From Betaproteobacteria bacterium (lineage in GTDB: Bacteria; Pseudomonadota; Gammaproteobacteria; Burkholderiales; Burkholderiaceae_D), in contig JAATFN010000096.1 in assembly GCA_015655165.1 (NCBI GenBank), positions 1 through 8,969 on the forward strand: 8,969 bases of DNA, in the 5' to 3' direction. The position numbers and the translations under genes were made by a program. The notes below the pieces were generated by a model. The model was given only the letters and a program-made list of their open reading frames with translations. It was not told where the DNA came from and ran no database searches. Below, piece after piece: positions 1-6,584 of the stretch (position 1 is the stretch's first letter; the number at the start of each line of letters is the position of its first letter).

Positions 1-16
1 CCTTTTGTGAAATGCA

Positions 17-1042
17 ATGATTGTTCTTGGTATTGAATCTTCCTGTGACGAAACCGGCCTGGCGCTGTACGATACACAAAAAGGCCTGTTGGCACACGCA
101 TTGCACTCGCAAATAGCCATGCATCAGCAATATGGTGGTGTTGTCCCGGAACTTGCCTCGCGCGACCATATCCGCCGTGCCATTCCTTTGCTAAAACAAA
201 CATTGCAACAAAGCGGCATTGCACGCGACACAATTGATGCTATTGCCTACACACAAGGCCCTGGTCTTGCCGGTGCATTGTTGGTTGGCGCTTCAGTCGC
301 ATGTGCACTGGGTGTGGCATGGGATAAACCTGTTTTAGGTGTACACCATCTGGAAGGCCATCTTTTATCCCCATTACTGGCCACCAATGCGCCTGAATTT
401 CCATTTATTGCCTTATTGGTCTCCGGTGGACATACACAGTTAATGCGTGTGGACGGTATTGGCCGTTATACCCTGTTAGGTGAAACACTCGATGACGCCG
501 CAGGCGAAGCATTCGACAAGTCAGCAAAGCTTCTGGGGCTTAGTTATCCTGGAGGTCCTGCTATTTCTGCATTAGCTGAATCCGGACAGCCTGACATCTA
601 TCAGTTGCCGCGTCCGATGTTGCATGCAAAAAATTTCGATTTCAGCTTCTCCGGATTAAAAACCGCAGTATTAACTGTTGTTAAAAACCATCCTGGTGAC
701 TTAAGCGACCAAGACAAAGCCAATATCGCCCGAGCGTTTGTTGAGGCATTAGTGGATGTCTTGGTGGCCAAATGTATGAATGCATTAAAGCATACCGGAT
801 TAACACGCTTGGTGATTGCCGGTGGTGTCGGTGCGAATAAACAATTGCGCATGGCATTGAATGCTGCTGCTGCAAAAAAACGCTATGACGTGTTTTATCC
901 TGAATTGGAATTTTGTACCGACAATGGTGCGATGATTGCATTTGCCGGTGCAATGCGCCTACAACAAACACCGGATGCCGCCAAACGCGACTACGCATTT
1001 AGCGTACGCCCGCGTTGGCCATTGGATGAATTACAACCTTAA
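17..1042 (+). CDS. tsaD: tRNA N6-adenosine threonylcarbamoyltransferase TsaD
   Basis: TsaD (formerly Gcp/YgjD) transfers the threonylcarbamoyl group from threonylcarbamoyl-AMP to A37 of ANN-decoding tRNAs, working in the cytoplasm with TsaB and TsaE. The 341-residue protein has the family's usual length. It opens with [12 protein letters not shown], carries the metal-binding HHLEGH (His111 and His115), the nucleotide-site SGGHT near 135-140, an AGGVGANK segment and the late [10 protein letters not shown] with Asp302. No catalytic feature is missing. The ATG at 17 places the conserved [10 protein letters not shown] at residue 5, as in relatives; only 16 bases lie upstream, so its promoter and ribosome site cannot be judged. 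The stop codon overlaps the plsY stop on the opposite strand through a TTAA. Its partner tsaE lies about 5 kb away in the same window. Confidence 0.97.
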   Translation: MIVLGIESSCDETGLALYDTQKGLLAHALHSQIAMHQQYGGVVPELASRDHIRRAIPLLKQTLQQSGIARDTIDAIAYTQGPGLAGALLVGASVACALGVAWDKPVLGVHHLEGHLLSPLLATNAPEFPFIALLVSGGHTQLMRVDGIGRYTLLGETLDDAAGEAFDKSAKLLGLSYPGGPAISALAESGQPDIYQLPRPMLHAKNFDFSFSGLKTAVLTVVKNHPGDLSDQDKANIARAFVEALVDVLVAKCMNALKHTGLTRLVIAGGVGANKQLRMALNAAAAKKRYDVFYPELEFCTDNGAMIAFAGAMRLQQTPDAAKRDYAFSVRPRWPLDELQP

Positions 1043-1659
1043 GTATTACTGCCAGTTTTTTTAGAACCGATACGACCCTCTTTACCTGCCACAAGATTAG
1101 CGATATTGGCTTGATGACGATATAACAGCAAGATGCTCATTGCGATAATGGCATACAACGTCGGCGTGATACCGAATAAAAACAGGTAGTATAACGGTGC
1201 AAAAATACTTGCCACCAAGGCTGCCAACGATGAATAACGAAATGCATAGGCCACAATCAGCCAGGTCGCCAGTGTTGCCAAGCCCAACCAGACATTTATC
1301 GCGAGCAATATACCCAATGCGGTTGCAACACCTTTACCACCGGTAAACCGGAAAAAAACCGGCCACAAATGCCCCAAAAATACGGCAATCACAACCAAAG
1401 CCAGACCCGTCGTATCAAGACCGAAGTACTGTGTCCCAATATGCAACGCGAACCAGACCGCAAACCAGCCTTTAAAACCATCCCCCAACAGTGTCAGTAT
1501 CGCGGCTTTTTTACTTCCACTACGCAATACATTGGTCGCACCAGGATTCTTCGAACCATAAGTACGGGGGTCATCAAGACCGAATAGTCTGGATACAACT
1601 ACCGCAAAAGATATGGAACCGATCAAATAGGCGCCCACAACAAATAAAACAGTATTCAT
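1039..1659 (-). CDS. plsY: acyl-phosphate:glycerol-3-phosphate acyltransferase PlsY
   Basis: PlsY is an inner-membrane enzyme that acylates glycerol-3-phosphate at position 1 using acyl-phosphate, the first committed step of phospholipid synthesis. At 206 residues it is of normal size and strongly hydrophobic, with several membrane segments. The three family motifs are visible: [11 protein letters not shown] near 14-24, [12 protein letters not shown] at 35-46 and GGKGVAT at 107-113. A lysine sits where many PlsY proteins have glycine in GSGN, which to my knowledge is common in betaproteobacteria. The start is supported by an AGAGGA ribosome site just upstream. It is the last gene of the minus-strand train ogt, xerD, ybaK-like, plsY. 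The tail after the last membrane segment is basic ([14 protein letters not shown]). Its stop overlaps that of tsaD, leaving no room for a terminator between the two convergent genes. Confidence 0.95.
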   Translation of the reverse strand: MNTVLFVVGAYLIGSISFAVVVSRLFGLDDPRTYGSKNPGATNVLRSGSKKAAILTLLGDGFKGWFAVWFALHIGTQYFGLDTTGLALVVIAVFLGHLWPVFFRFTGGKGVATALGILLAINVWLGLATLATWLIVAYAFRYSSLAALVASIFAPLYYLFLFGITPTLYAIIAMSILLLYRHQANIANLVAGKEGRIGSKKTGSNT

Positions 1660-1663
1660 GCAT

Positions 1664-1669
1664 TCCTCT
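1664..1669 (-). promoter_or_regulatory. ribosome binding site of plsY
   Basis: The minus strand reads AGAGGA four bases before the ATG at 1659. It fixes the plsY start, lies in the 54-base gap after the upstream deacylase gene, and suggests independent translation of plsY within the operon. Confidence 0.7.
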
Positions 1670-1713
1670 TTTCTGTTAGTCGCATGTCAGACAACAACTG
1701 CGCACATTGTTTT

Positions 1714-2220
1714 TTAGCCAGCCATATCCAGTGCGCAATGCACTATCTTTGTTGGCAATATCGCGATGATGTTCCTCGGATCAATACTAACCAGAAATCC
1801 GCGTCGTCCACCATTGATATAAATTCTGGGTAATTCAAGAATACTGCCTTCGACATATACCGGCATGGCCTTACGCGTACCAAACGGTGATGTACCACCG
1901 ACTAAAAATCCGGAATGGCGATTAGCCACTTCCGGCTTGCACGGCTCCACAGATTTACAACCGATCTGGCGTGCCAGATTTTTGGTCGACACTTTACAGT
2001 CACCATGCATCAAAACAATTAATGGTTTGTCATGCTCGTCTTGCATGACGAGTGTTTTAATCACGCCATGTTCATCTACACCCATTTCACGGGCAGATAC
2101 TGTTGTGCCGCCATGCTCTTCATAAGGATAGGTATGTTCTTCGAACGCAACGCCGTGTTTGCGTAAAAACTGGGTAGCCGGCGTTTCGGAAATATGTTCT
2201 TTTTTTGCCATGGTTCGCAT
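1714..2220 (-). CDS. YbaK/EbsC-family aminoacyl-tRNA deacylase (Cys-tRNA(Pro) deacylase-like)
   Basis: The protein belongs to the YbaK/ProX-like editing family, stand-alone relatives of the prolyl-tRNA synthetase INS domain that hydrolyse mischarged tRNA, typically Cys-tRNA(Pro), in the cytoplasm. At 168 residues it is the usual size. The conserved lysine in VIKTLVMQ (Lys55 from the first ATG) matches the essential lysine of YbaK, and GGTSPFGTRK in the second half matches the family's GGxSPxGxxK loop. Two starts are possible: ATG at 2220 (MRTMAKK) or ATG at 2211 (MAKK, 165 residues). Neither has a good ribosome site, and I cannot choose firmly. The gene begins 27 bases after xerD and precedes plsY by 54 bases, so it is probably co-transcribed. 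Family assignment is firm, but tRNA specificity is not visible in the sequence. Confidence 0.9.
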   Translation of the reverse strand: MRTMAKKEHISETPATQFLRKHGVAFEEHTYPYEEHGGTTVSAREMGVDEHGVIKTLVMQDEHDKPLIVLMHGDCKVSTKNLARQIGCKSVEPCKPEVANRHSGFLVGGTSPFGTRKAMPVYVEGSILELPRIYINGGRRGFLVSIDPRNIIAILPTKIVHCALDMAG

Positions 2221-2247
2221 TATGCAATAAGTCGTTATGTTTGCGTA

Positions 2248-3183
2248 CTATGATCCGCGCGGATGATGTTCTGCGTGCAATTTTTTTAAGCGCTCACGAG
2301 CCACATGGGTATAAATTTGTGTCGTTGAAATATCCGCATGTCCCAACAGCAACTGGACAACACGCAAATCAGCGCCATGATTGAGCAAATGGGTGGCAAA
2401 TGCATGACGCAATGTATGCGGCGACAATGGTGAATGAATACCGGCATGTTGTGCATGTTTCTTAATCAATGTCCAGAACATCTGGCGTGTCATCGCACCG
2501 CCTCTGGCTGTCACAAACAACGCATCATCGATCTGCCCATTCAGAATCTGCCCACGTGCATCAGACAGATAACGTTCGATCCAGCTGCGTGCTTCCTCGC
2601 CAAATGGCACCAAGCGCGTTTTATTACATTTACCGGTAATACGTAACACGCCTTCTTGCATGCCGACTTCGATTGACGTTAACAAGACCAGTTCAGACAC
2701 GCGCAGGCCGCTGGCATACATGAGTTCCAACATCGTCCGGTCACGTAAACCCAATGGCGTTGTTACATCGGGCGCACCAAGCAATGCTTCGACCTGGGAC
2801 TCGGACAATGTTTTAGGGAAGCGCTGCGTCTGCTTGGCTGACTTCAGTTTCAAACAAGGATCGGCACTGACTTTATTCTGGCGCAATGCCATCTGGTAGA
2901 AACGCTTTAATACCGCTAAACGGCGGTTAGACGAGCTGGCTTTTGTCTCGACATGCCTGGCTGCAAAATAGCTGTGTACATCATCGGTTTGTACCGCATA
3001 TAAGTGCCTGTCGCTGTTCTTTTGCAGCCAATAGGCAAACAACACCATATCGCGCCGATAAGCTTCAAGAGAATTCTTCGACAGACCATCTTCTAACCAC
3101 AATGTATCGCAGAATTCGTCAATCGCTACCGCATCAGGGCCTGTAACCACAATTTTGGGCACACGCGGTGTTTTAACAGTCAT
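2248..3183 (-). CDS. xerD: site-specific tyrosine recombinase XerD
   Basis: XerD, together with XerC, resolves chromosome dimers at dif during FtsK-driven segregation. The 311-residue protein has an N-terminal SAM-like core-binding domain (about 20-105) and a C-terminal catalytic domain (about 125-305). All tyrosine-recombinase catalytic residues are visible: Arg161 (ASGLRVSEL), Lys185 (ITGKCNK), His256 and Arg259 (SPHTLRHAFATHLL), His282 (LLGHADISTTQIYTHV) and the nucleophile Tyr291. The end HHPRG is typical of XerD rather than XerC. The ATG at 3183 overlaps the ogt stop codon as ATGA, pointing to translational coupling; no separate ribosome site is evident. A phage or integron integrase is unlikely given the close match to XerD at both ends and the housekeeping surroundings. 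Confidence 0.95.
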   Translation of the reverse strand: MTVKTPRVPKIVVTGPDAVAIDEFCDTLWLEDGLSKNSLEAYRRDMVLFAYWLQKNSDRHLYAVQTDDVHSYFAARHVETKASSSNRRLAVLKRFYQMALRQNKVSADPCLKLKSAKQTQRFPKTLSESQVEALLGAPDVTTPLGLRDRTMLELMYASGLRVSELVLLTSIEVGMQEGVLRITGKCNKTRLVPFGEEARSWIERYLSDARGQILNGQIDDALFVTARGGAMTRQMFWTLIKKHAQHAGIHSPLSPHTLRHAFATHLLNHGADLRVVQLLLGHADISTTQIYTHVARERLKKLHAEHHPRGS

Positions 3184-3683
3184 TGCATATATCCTGTGAC
3201 ACCTTCATGGGCCAGCAACCAGCGTTTGACACCAGAATAGAAATCGTTGCCTGTATCGTGATGGGCAAACCCGCCCAGACTACCTGAAGCTGTGACGCGA
3301 TGGCAGGGAATAATCAAGGGATACCAATTAGCCCCACACGCCTGACCGACTGCACGCGGGGCTGAACTGATATGTTTTGCTACACTGCCATACGTCATCG
3401 TGTCTCCACGTTGAATCGAAGAAATGACACGCCAGACATTATTCTGGAAGATGGTCCCTACTGGTAACAGGGGTAGATCAAATTTGAAATCCGGGTCAAG
3501 TAGATAACGGCTGATTTGATCGACAGCCTGCTCGGCAACATCGTTCTCGGGTATTTTTTCTGCATAAGTGGCAGGCAAATACACCACCTCGATGATGGCA
3601 TCATCGCGTGTACGCACACCAATACCACCAAACGGTGCATGGATAATCGCAGAAAACAAGTCGGTTTGTGGTGCCAGTTTCAT
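3180..3683 (-). CDS. ogt: methylated-DNA--protein-cysteine methyltransferase (Ogt type)
   Basis: This suicide repair protein removes alkyl groups from O6-alkylguanine (and O4-alkylthymine) by transferring them to its own cysteine. The 167-residue protein contains an N-terminal ribonuclease-like domain and the C-terminal DNA-binding, active-site domain. Visible motifs are GDTMTYGSVAKHI, the helix-turn-helix arginine and AVGQACGANWYP, the active site IPCHRV with Cys127, GSLGGF and the closing VKRWLLAHEG. There is no Ada-type regulatory domain, so it is an Ogt rather than an Ada fusion. The start at 3683 has a good AGGAG ribosome site nine bases upstream. It is the first gene of the minus-strand train, and its TGA overlaps the xerD ATG. 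No canonical LexA box was found ahead of it. Confidence 0.94.
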   Translation of the reverse strand: MKLAPQTDLFSAIIHAPFGGIGVRTRDDAIIEVVYLPATYAEKIPENDVAEQAVDQISRYLLDPDFKFDLPLLPVGTIFQNNVWRVISSIQRGDTMTYGSVAKHISSAPRAVGQACGANWYPLIIPCHRVTASGSLGGFAHHDTGNDFYSGVKRWLLAHEGVTGYMQ

Positions 3684-3692
3684 AGTCCAGAA

Positions 3693-3697
3693 CTCCT
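3693..3697 (-). promoter_or_regulatory. ribosome binding site of ogt
   Basis: The minus strand carries AGGAG nine bases before the ogt ATG at 3683. It is one of the clearest Shine-Dalgarno sequences in the window and confirms that start. Confidence 0.7.
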
Positions 3698-3712
3698 GAT
3701 AATGAATACGCT

Positions 3713-3718
3713 ATTGTA
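3713..3718 (-). promoter_or_regulatory. candidate -10 element for the ogt-xerD-ybaK-plsY train
   Basis: The minus strand reads TACAAT, one mismatch from TATAAT, about 30 bases before the ogt start, which would give a short leader of roughly 22 bases containing the ribosome site. No good -35 hexamer lies 16-18 bases upstream, so the call is tentative; the real promoter could be weak, activator-dependent or further upstream. Confidence 0.3.
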
Positions 3719-3766
3719 AACACAAGACAGGATTCGGGATGTAAAAGACGTAAAAGCATGCGTGCA

Positions 3767-3795
3767 AATAAAATGGCGCATCATATAGATGCGCC
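3767..3795 (-). terminator. orphan Rho-independent terminator-like hairpin, minus strand
   Basis: A perfect 8-bp GC-rich stem (GGCGCATC at 3775-3782, GATGCGCC at 3788-3795) encloses a five-base loop. Read on the minus strand it is followed directly by ATTTTATTT; on the plus strand the following bases are not T-rich, so the orientation is minus. No protein gene on the minus strand ends here: it lies about 90 bases upstream of ogt. It could end a small RNA or act as an attenuator in a long ogt leader. Confidence 0.5.
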
Positions 3796-3864
3796 TAAAT
3801 CATGTGCTCCGTCTGTTTTACAGCTTCTATTGACACATGCTTTCGCGAACTGCTGTCCCCCCCT
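3767..3864 (-). ncRNA. putative small RNA or ogt leader element (speculative)
   Basis: On the minus strand a TATAAA (3869-3874) is followed by about 95 bases that end at the terminator-like hairpin. Between them CATGTG (plus positions 3834-3839) can pair with CACATG (3801-3806), enclosing a small CTGT-AAA-ACAG hairpin (3813-3823), and a TTCGCGAA palindrome lies at 3842-3849. This arrangement of promoter-like element, stem-loops and terminator resembles a bacterial sRNA. It matches no RNA family that I recognise. No matching -35 was found, so the 5' end is a guess, and it may instead be part of the ogt 5' leader. Confidence 0.25.
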
Positions 3865-3905
3865 GTTTTTTATAGTGATTGTGAAGATCACATTTCGCTT
3901 CAAAG

Positions 3906-3922
3906 TGTTACGTAATGTAACA
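3906..3922. promoter_or_regulatory. 17-bp palindrome TGTTAC-N5-GTAACA, possible operator
   Basis: A perfect six-base dyad with a five-base centre (GTAAT) lies midway between the divergent genes. The inner part fits the T-N11-A layout of LysR-type regulator sites, but no regulator gene is adjacent in the window, so any assignment to a family is inference. Confidence 0.3.
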
Positions 3923-3986
3923 TACATACATTTAAAAACAAGCTTATTTCCACATTTTTATTAGGGATTTAGTAAAAAAATCCATC

Positions 3987-4088
3987 TTATTGGTATGGAA
4001 TTAAAAATTTCCCGCAAATATGCCAAGAAAGGCTAAACTTGAACCGTTTCATTCGTGCTATAAAATTGCGCGAGTAACATACCAATAA
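3987..4088. repeat. 11-bp perfect inverted repeat flanking the AEC transporter promoter
   Basis: TTATTGGTATG at 3987-3997 recurs as its exact reverse complement CATACCAATAA at 4078-4088, separated by 80 bases. The candidate -35/-10 pair at 4039-4066 lies between the arms, and the right arm falls just downstream of the predicted transcription start. Two operators for one regulator, or a small invertible segment, are possible readings. Confidence 0.5.
4039..4066 (+). promoter_or_regulatory. candidate sigma-70 promoter of the AEC transporter
   Basis: TTGAAC (4039-4044) and TAAAAT (4061-4066) are spaced by 16 bases. Initiation would be near 4073, giving a leader of about 45 bases before the ATG at 4118. 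Each hexamer differs from consensus by one or two bases, and the spacing is acceptable. Confidence 0.4.
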
Positions 4089-4117
4089 TTAAATTACTCT
4101 GCAAAACTGTCAACTTC

Positions 4118-5011
4118 ATGCATCTTGGCGCACTTTTATTACCTGATTTCTCATTAATTCTTCTGGGCGTCATACTATATCGCGTGACGAACTGGGGAAG
4201 TGCCTTCTGGTTAGGTATGGAGCGTATGGTGTATTACGTACTGTTTCCATCACTCTTGTTCCAGTCAACTGCACGTCTGGATCTACATTTGGACGCGACC
4301 GGAAAATTTATCGAGATTGCCGTCGCAGCACTGTTAATCGGTATTGCTTTTACCTGGCTGGGGAAATGGTTTATCAAAGCCAGCCCGATGACCTATGAAT
4401 CAGGCATGCAAACTGCCTTTCGCTTCAATTCTTATATTGCCCTGGCATTGGCCTCACGCCTGTCCGGAGAAGAAGGTCTGGGTTTAATGGCCTTATTGAT
4501 CGGCTTTAATGTGCCGTTATGCAATATGGCCGCTGTCCATGCTTTGGCCCATAAAAAAGGCAATCTGTTCAAAGAGCTCATCAAAAACCCGATGTTGGTG
4601 TCCACATTATGCGGCCTGCTATTTAGCGTATTGGGCATCCATTTACCCGAAGTGATCCATGCCACCTTAACGCGTTTAGGCAATGCATCACTTGCATTAG
4701 GCCTAATTATGGTCGGTGCCGGATTACGGGTGTCAGGTATTACACAAAACAAATGGATGGTGACCTATCTGACGACCATCAAGCTCGTATTGATTCCGGC
4801 CATGGCCTTGATGTTGGGTACTTGGGTTGGGCTACCGACACTGCAACTGCAAATTGTCGTGCTGTTCTGTGCATTGCCAACTGCATCGAGCGCCTATATT
4901 CTCGCCACGCAAATGGGTGGCAATGGCCCCATCACAGCCTTTTTGATTTCACTGGGCACTGTCCTGTCGGTTTTTACAATACCTGTGTGGTTATCGCTTG
5001 CCGGCGTGTGA
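4118..5011 (+). CDS. AEC (auxin efflux carrier) family transporter
   Basis: This is an inner-membrane secondary carrier of the AEC family (YfdV/MdcF-like), whose bacterial members move organic anions or unknown substrates. The 297-residue protein is almost wholly hydrophobic, in keeping with about ten membrane helices. Family-like segments are the N-terminal LPDFSLILLGVILYR, YYVLFPSLLFQS near 40-50, FRFNSYIALALAS before the central cytoplasmic loop, and the C-terminal LFCALPTASSAYILA followed by GTVLSVFTIPVWLSL. The ATG at 4118 fits relatives, whose first helix begins at once, but no Shine-Dalgarno sequence precedes it. The gene is monocistronic: it overlaps queG tail-to-tail by 21 bases. The substrate cannot be told from the sequence, and the adjacent genes give no hint. 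Confidence 0.88.
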   Translation: MHLGALLLPDFSLILLGVILYRVTNWGSAFWLGMERMVYYVLFPSLLFQSTARLDLHLDATGKFIEIAVAALLIGIAFTWLGKWFIKASPMTYESGMQTAFRFNSYIALALASRLSGEEGLGLMALLIGFNVPLCNMAAVHALAHKKGNLFKELIKNPMLVSTLCGLLFSVLGIHLPEVIHATLTRLGNASLALGLIMVGAGLRVSGITQNKWMVTYLTTIKLVLIPAMALMLGTWVGLPTLQLQIVVLFCALPTASSAYILATQMGGNGPITAFLISLGTVLSVFTIPVWLSLAGV

Positions 5012-6082
5012 TAGCCCATGTTGCGCCAGTGCCCACACAACATGCTCTTTAACGAGTTCGGATGGGTGGTCGATATGCCGCAACAATGCGGTGGTGATTT
5101 GTTCATCGCCATAACAGCGCGCAGCAGCATTGCCCAACCCGACTGCCACATTTCGTAACCAGCGTAGATGTCCGATACGTCGAATCGGGCTACCTTCTGT
5201 TTTTTTAAGAAATGTCGCTTCATCCCACGCAAATAACTGCACTAACGACTGCTTATCCAAACCATGCCTGACATCGAAATCTGGCAATGTACCGACATGG
5301 GCAAACTTGTTCCATGGGCAATAGAGCTGACAATCATCACAACCATAAATACGGTTTCCGATCAAGGGACGCAAGTTTTCCGGGATCGGGCCTTTCAGTT
5401 CAATGGTCAGATAAGAGATACACCGTCTGGCATCGACTTCATAGGGGGCAACAATCGCTTGTGTCGGGCAAACATCGATACACGCTGTACATTGGCCACA
5501 CTGTGCCTTGACAGGAGAGTCAACCGGTAACGGCAAATCGGTGAACAATTCACCCAGGAAGAACATGGAACCGCCATCTCGGTTTAATAACAAGGTATGT
5601 TTGCCACGCCAGCCCAGCCCGGCTTTTTCTGCCAAGGCCACTTCTTTGACCGGTGCCGAATCGGTAAAAACACGATAACCGAATTCACCAATTGCAGCTT
5701 GTATCTGTGTGGCCAGTTGCTGCAATCTGCTACGCAGCACTTTGTGATAATCGCGTCCTCTGGCATACATGGATACCACACCTGCCCGACTATCTTGACT
5801 ACGTGCTGTTTCAATCGCACGCCAATCACCTTGTACGTGGGGCAGATATGGCATCCGTGCAGTAATAATTCTGATGGTGCCTGGCACTAATTCGGCGGGT
5901 CTGACACGTTTGGTACCATGACTTGCCATATAATCCATCTCGCCGTGATACCCTTTGTCCAGCCATGCTTGAAATGCCTCCTCACGATGAGACAAATCCA
6001 CATCCGTGATACGTATATCGGCAAACCCGAGCGCACGCCCCCAGACTTTAATCTCTGCGGCTAATGCAACTAAATCCGTCAT
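4991..6082 (-). CDS. queG: epoxyqueuosine reductase QueG
   Basis: QueG reduces epoxyqueuosine to queuosine at position 34 of tRNAs for Tyr, His, Asn and Asp, the last step of the pathway, using cobalamin and two [4Fe-4S] clusters in the cytoplasm. The 363-residue protein has the usual order: N-terminal cobalamin-binding part with FTDSAPVKE (Asp141 fits the catalytic aspartate), the ferredoxin-like cluster motif CGQCTACIDVCP (Cys195, 198, 201, 205), a second set Cys221, Cys248, Cys251 and Cys255 (CDDCQLYCPWN), and a C-terminal HEAT-like tail (HLRWLRNVAVGLGN, SELVKEHVVWAL). All cluster cysteines are present. Its ATG lies on a CATG that also gives an ATG on the other strand in the tsaE frame, so its promoter must lie inside the tsaE coding region. 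The E. coli queG is likewise divergent from the operon containing tsaE. Confidence 0.96.
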   Translation of the reverse strand: MTDLVALAAEIKVWGRALGFADIRITDVDLSHREEAFQAWLDKGYHGEMDYMASHGTKRVRPAELVPGTIRIITARMPYLPHVQGDWRAIETARSQDSRAGVVSMYARGRDYHKVLRSRLQQLATQIQAAIGEFGYRVFTDSAPVKEVALAEKAGLGWRGKHTLLLNRDGGSMFFLGELFTDLPLPVDSPVKAQCGQCTACIDVCPTQAIVAPYEVDARRCISYLTIELKGPIPENLRPLIGNRIYGCDDCQLYCPWNKFAHVGTLPDFDVRHGLDKQSLVQLFAWDEATFLKKTEGSPIRRIGHLRWLRNVAVGLGNAAARCYGDEQITTALLRHIDHPSELVKEHVVWALAQHGLSHAGKR

Positions 6083-6098
6083 GTTGAACTCATATTCG

Positions 6099-6584
6099 AT
6101 GCAAGTATTTCAATTTCATTTACCGGACGAAGCCCAGACTAACGCACTCGGGACAGCCTTGTCCAGCGTGCTAATACCAGGTTTGGTCCTGTATCTGCAT
6201 GGTGACTTAGGCGCGGGTAAAACAGCATTAACACGCGCGCTATTACATGCTTCAGGATATACTGGTCGCGTTAAAAGCCCGACCTATACACTTGCCGAAC
6301 CATATCAAGTGACCATTGACCAAAAACCGGTCACTATGACACACTTCGACCTATACCGGATGGCCAGCCCCGAGGAATTTCTCGATGCCGGGTTTCGCGA
6401 ACACTTTAACGAAAAAAGTATCTGCATTGTCGAATGGCCGGAAAAAGGCGAACCTGTGTTGCCCAGTCCCGACATCAACATTACATTCACTGTTTCAAGA
6501 AGCGGTCGTGATGTAGAATTACGGGCGTTGTCTGACAAAGGTAATCAATGTCTCGCTCGACTGAATTTCGCTCCTCACCTATGA
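6099..6584 (+). CDS. tsaE: tRNA t6A biosynthesis ATPase TsaE
   Basis: TsaE (YjeE) is the small ATPase that drives turnover of the TsaB-TsaD complex in t6A37 formation. From the ATG at 6099 it has 161 residues, near the family norm. The Walker A loop GDLGAGKT is at 35-42, the switch-like SPTYTL at 60-65, the Walker B-like HFDLYRM with Asp84 follows, and VEWPEKG with Trp113 closes the core. I prefer 6099 because LPDE then falls at residues 8-11 as in E. coli TsaE; the in-frame ATG at 6081 would add six residues and overlap the queG start codon. Neither has a clear ribosome site. Its 3' end overlaps amiC, so the two are probably co-transcribed. The nnr (yjeF) gene that lies between queG and tsaE in E. 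coli is absent here. Confidence 0.94.
   Translation: MQVFQFHLPDEAQTNALGTALSSVLIPGLVLYLHGDLGAGKTALTRALLHASGYTGRVKSPTYTLAEPYQVTIDQKPVTMTHFDLYRMASPEEFLDAGFREHFNEKSICIVEWPEKGEPVLPSPDINITFTVSRSGRDVELRALSDKGNQCLARLNFAPHL
6537..6541 (+). promoter_or_regulatory. ribosome binding site for the upstream amiC start
   Basis: AAAGG lies six bases before the ATG at 6548, inside the end of tsaE. It favours 6548 over the internal ATG at 6581, which has no Shine-Dalgarno sequence but overlaps the tsaE stop as ATGA. Confidence 0.45.

Larger units (their letters stand above)
3684..4117. other. 434-base AT-rich divergent intergenic region between ogt and the AEC transporter
   Basis: This is the only gap over 300 bases. 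No convincing protein gene is present. It holds the ogt ribosome site and a possible -10 at the left, a GC-rich hairpin with a T-rich tail on the minus strand (3775-3795), a C7 run at 3857-3863, a TGTGA-N3-TCACA palindrome at 3878-3890, a TGTTAC-N5-GTAACA palindrome at 3906-3922, an 11-bp inverted repeat with arms at 3987-3997 and 4078-4088, and a candidate plus-strand promoter between those arms. The AT-richness and density of dyads suggest a regulatory region, possibly with a small RNA. Confidence 0.6.

Noticed and set aside
601..998. Minus-strand open frames inside tsaD
   Set aside because: They are antisense shadows of a clearly conserved gene, with no recognisable domains or ribosome sites.
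2248..3183. Integrase of a mobile element
   Set aside because: The protein matches housekeeping XerD in length, catalytic residues and C-terminal end, and no att-like repeats or cargo genes accompany it.
3813..3823. LexA-like CTGT...ACAG upstream of ogt
   Set aside because: The half-sites are only three bases apart, whereas the proteobacterial SOS box has eight. It is better explained as a small RNA hairpin.
3830..3835. Perfect TTGACA -35 hexamer on the plus strand
   Set aside because: No -10-like hexamer follows at 16-18 bases; the region there is C-rich.
3857..3871. C7 and T6 homopolymer runs as a phase-variable tract
   Set aside because: They are not in a coding region and not between a plausible -35 and -10, so switching has no evident target.
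3878..3890. CRP/FNR-like TGTGA-N3-TCACA
   Set aside because: The arms are perfect but the spacer is three bases instead of six for CRP, and the distances to the promoters do not fit.
3758..3964. 68-codon open frame in the ogt/AEC gap
   Set aside because: It has no ribosome site, no recognisable family, a composition typical of AT-rich non-coding DNA, and it spans the terminator-like hairpin and homopolymer runs.
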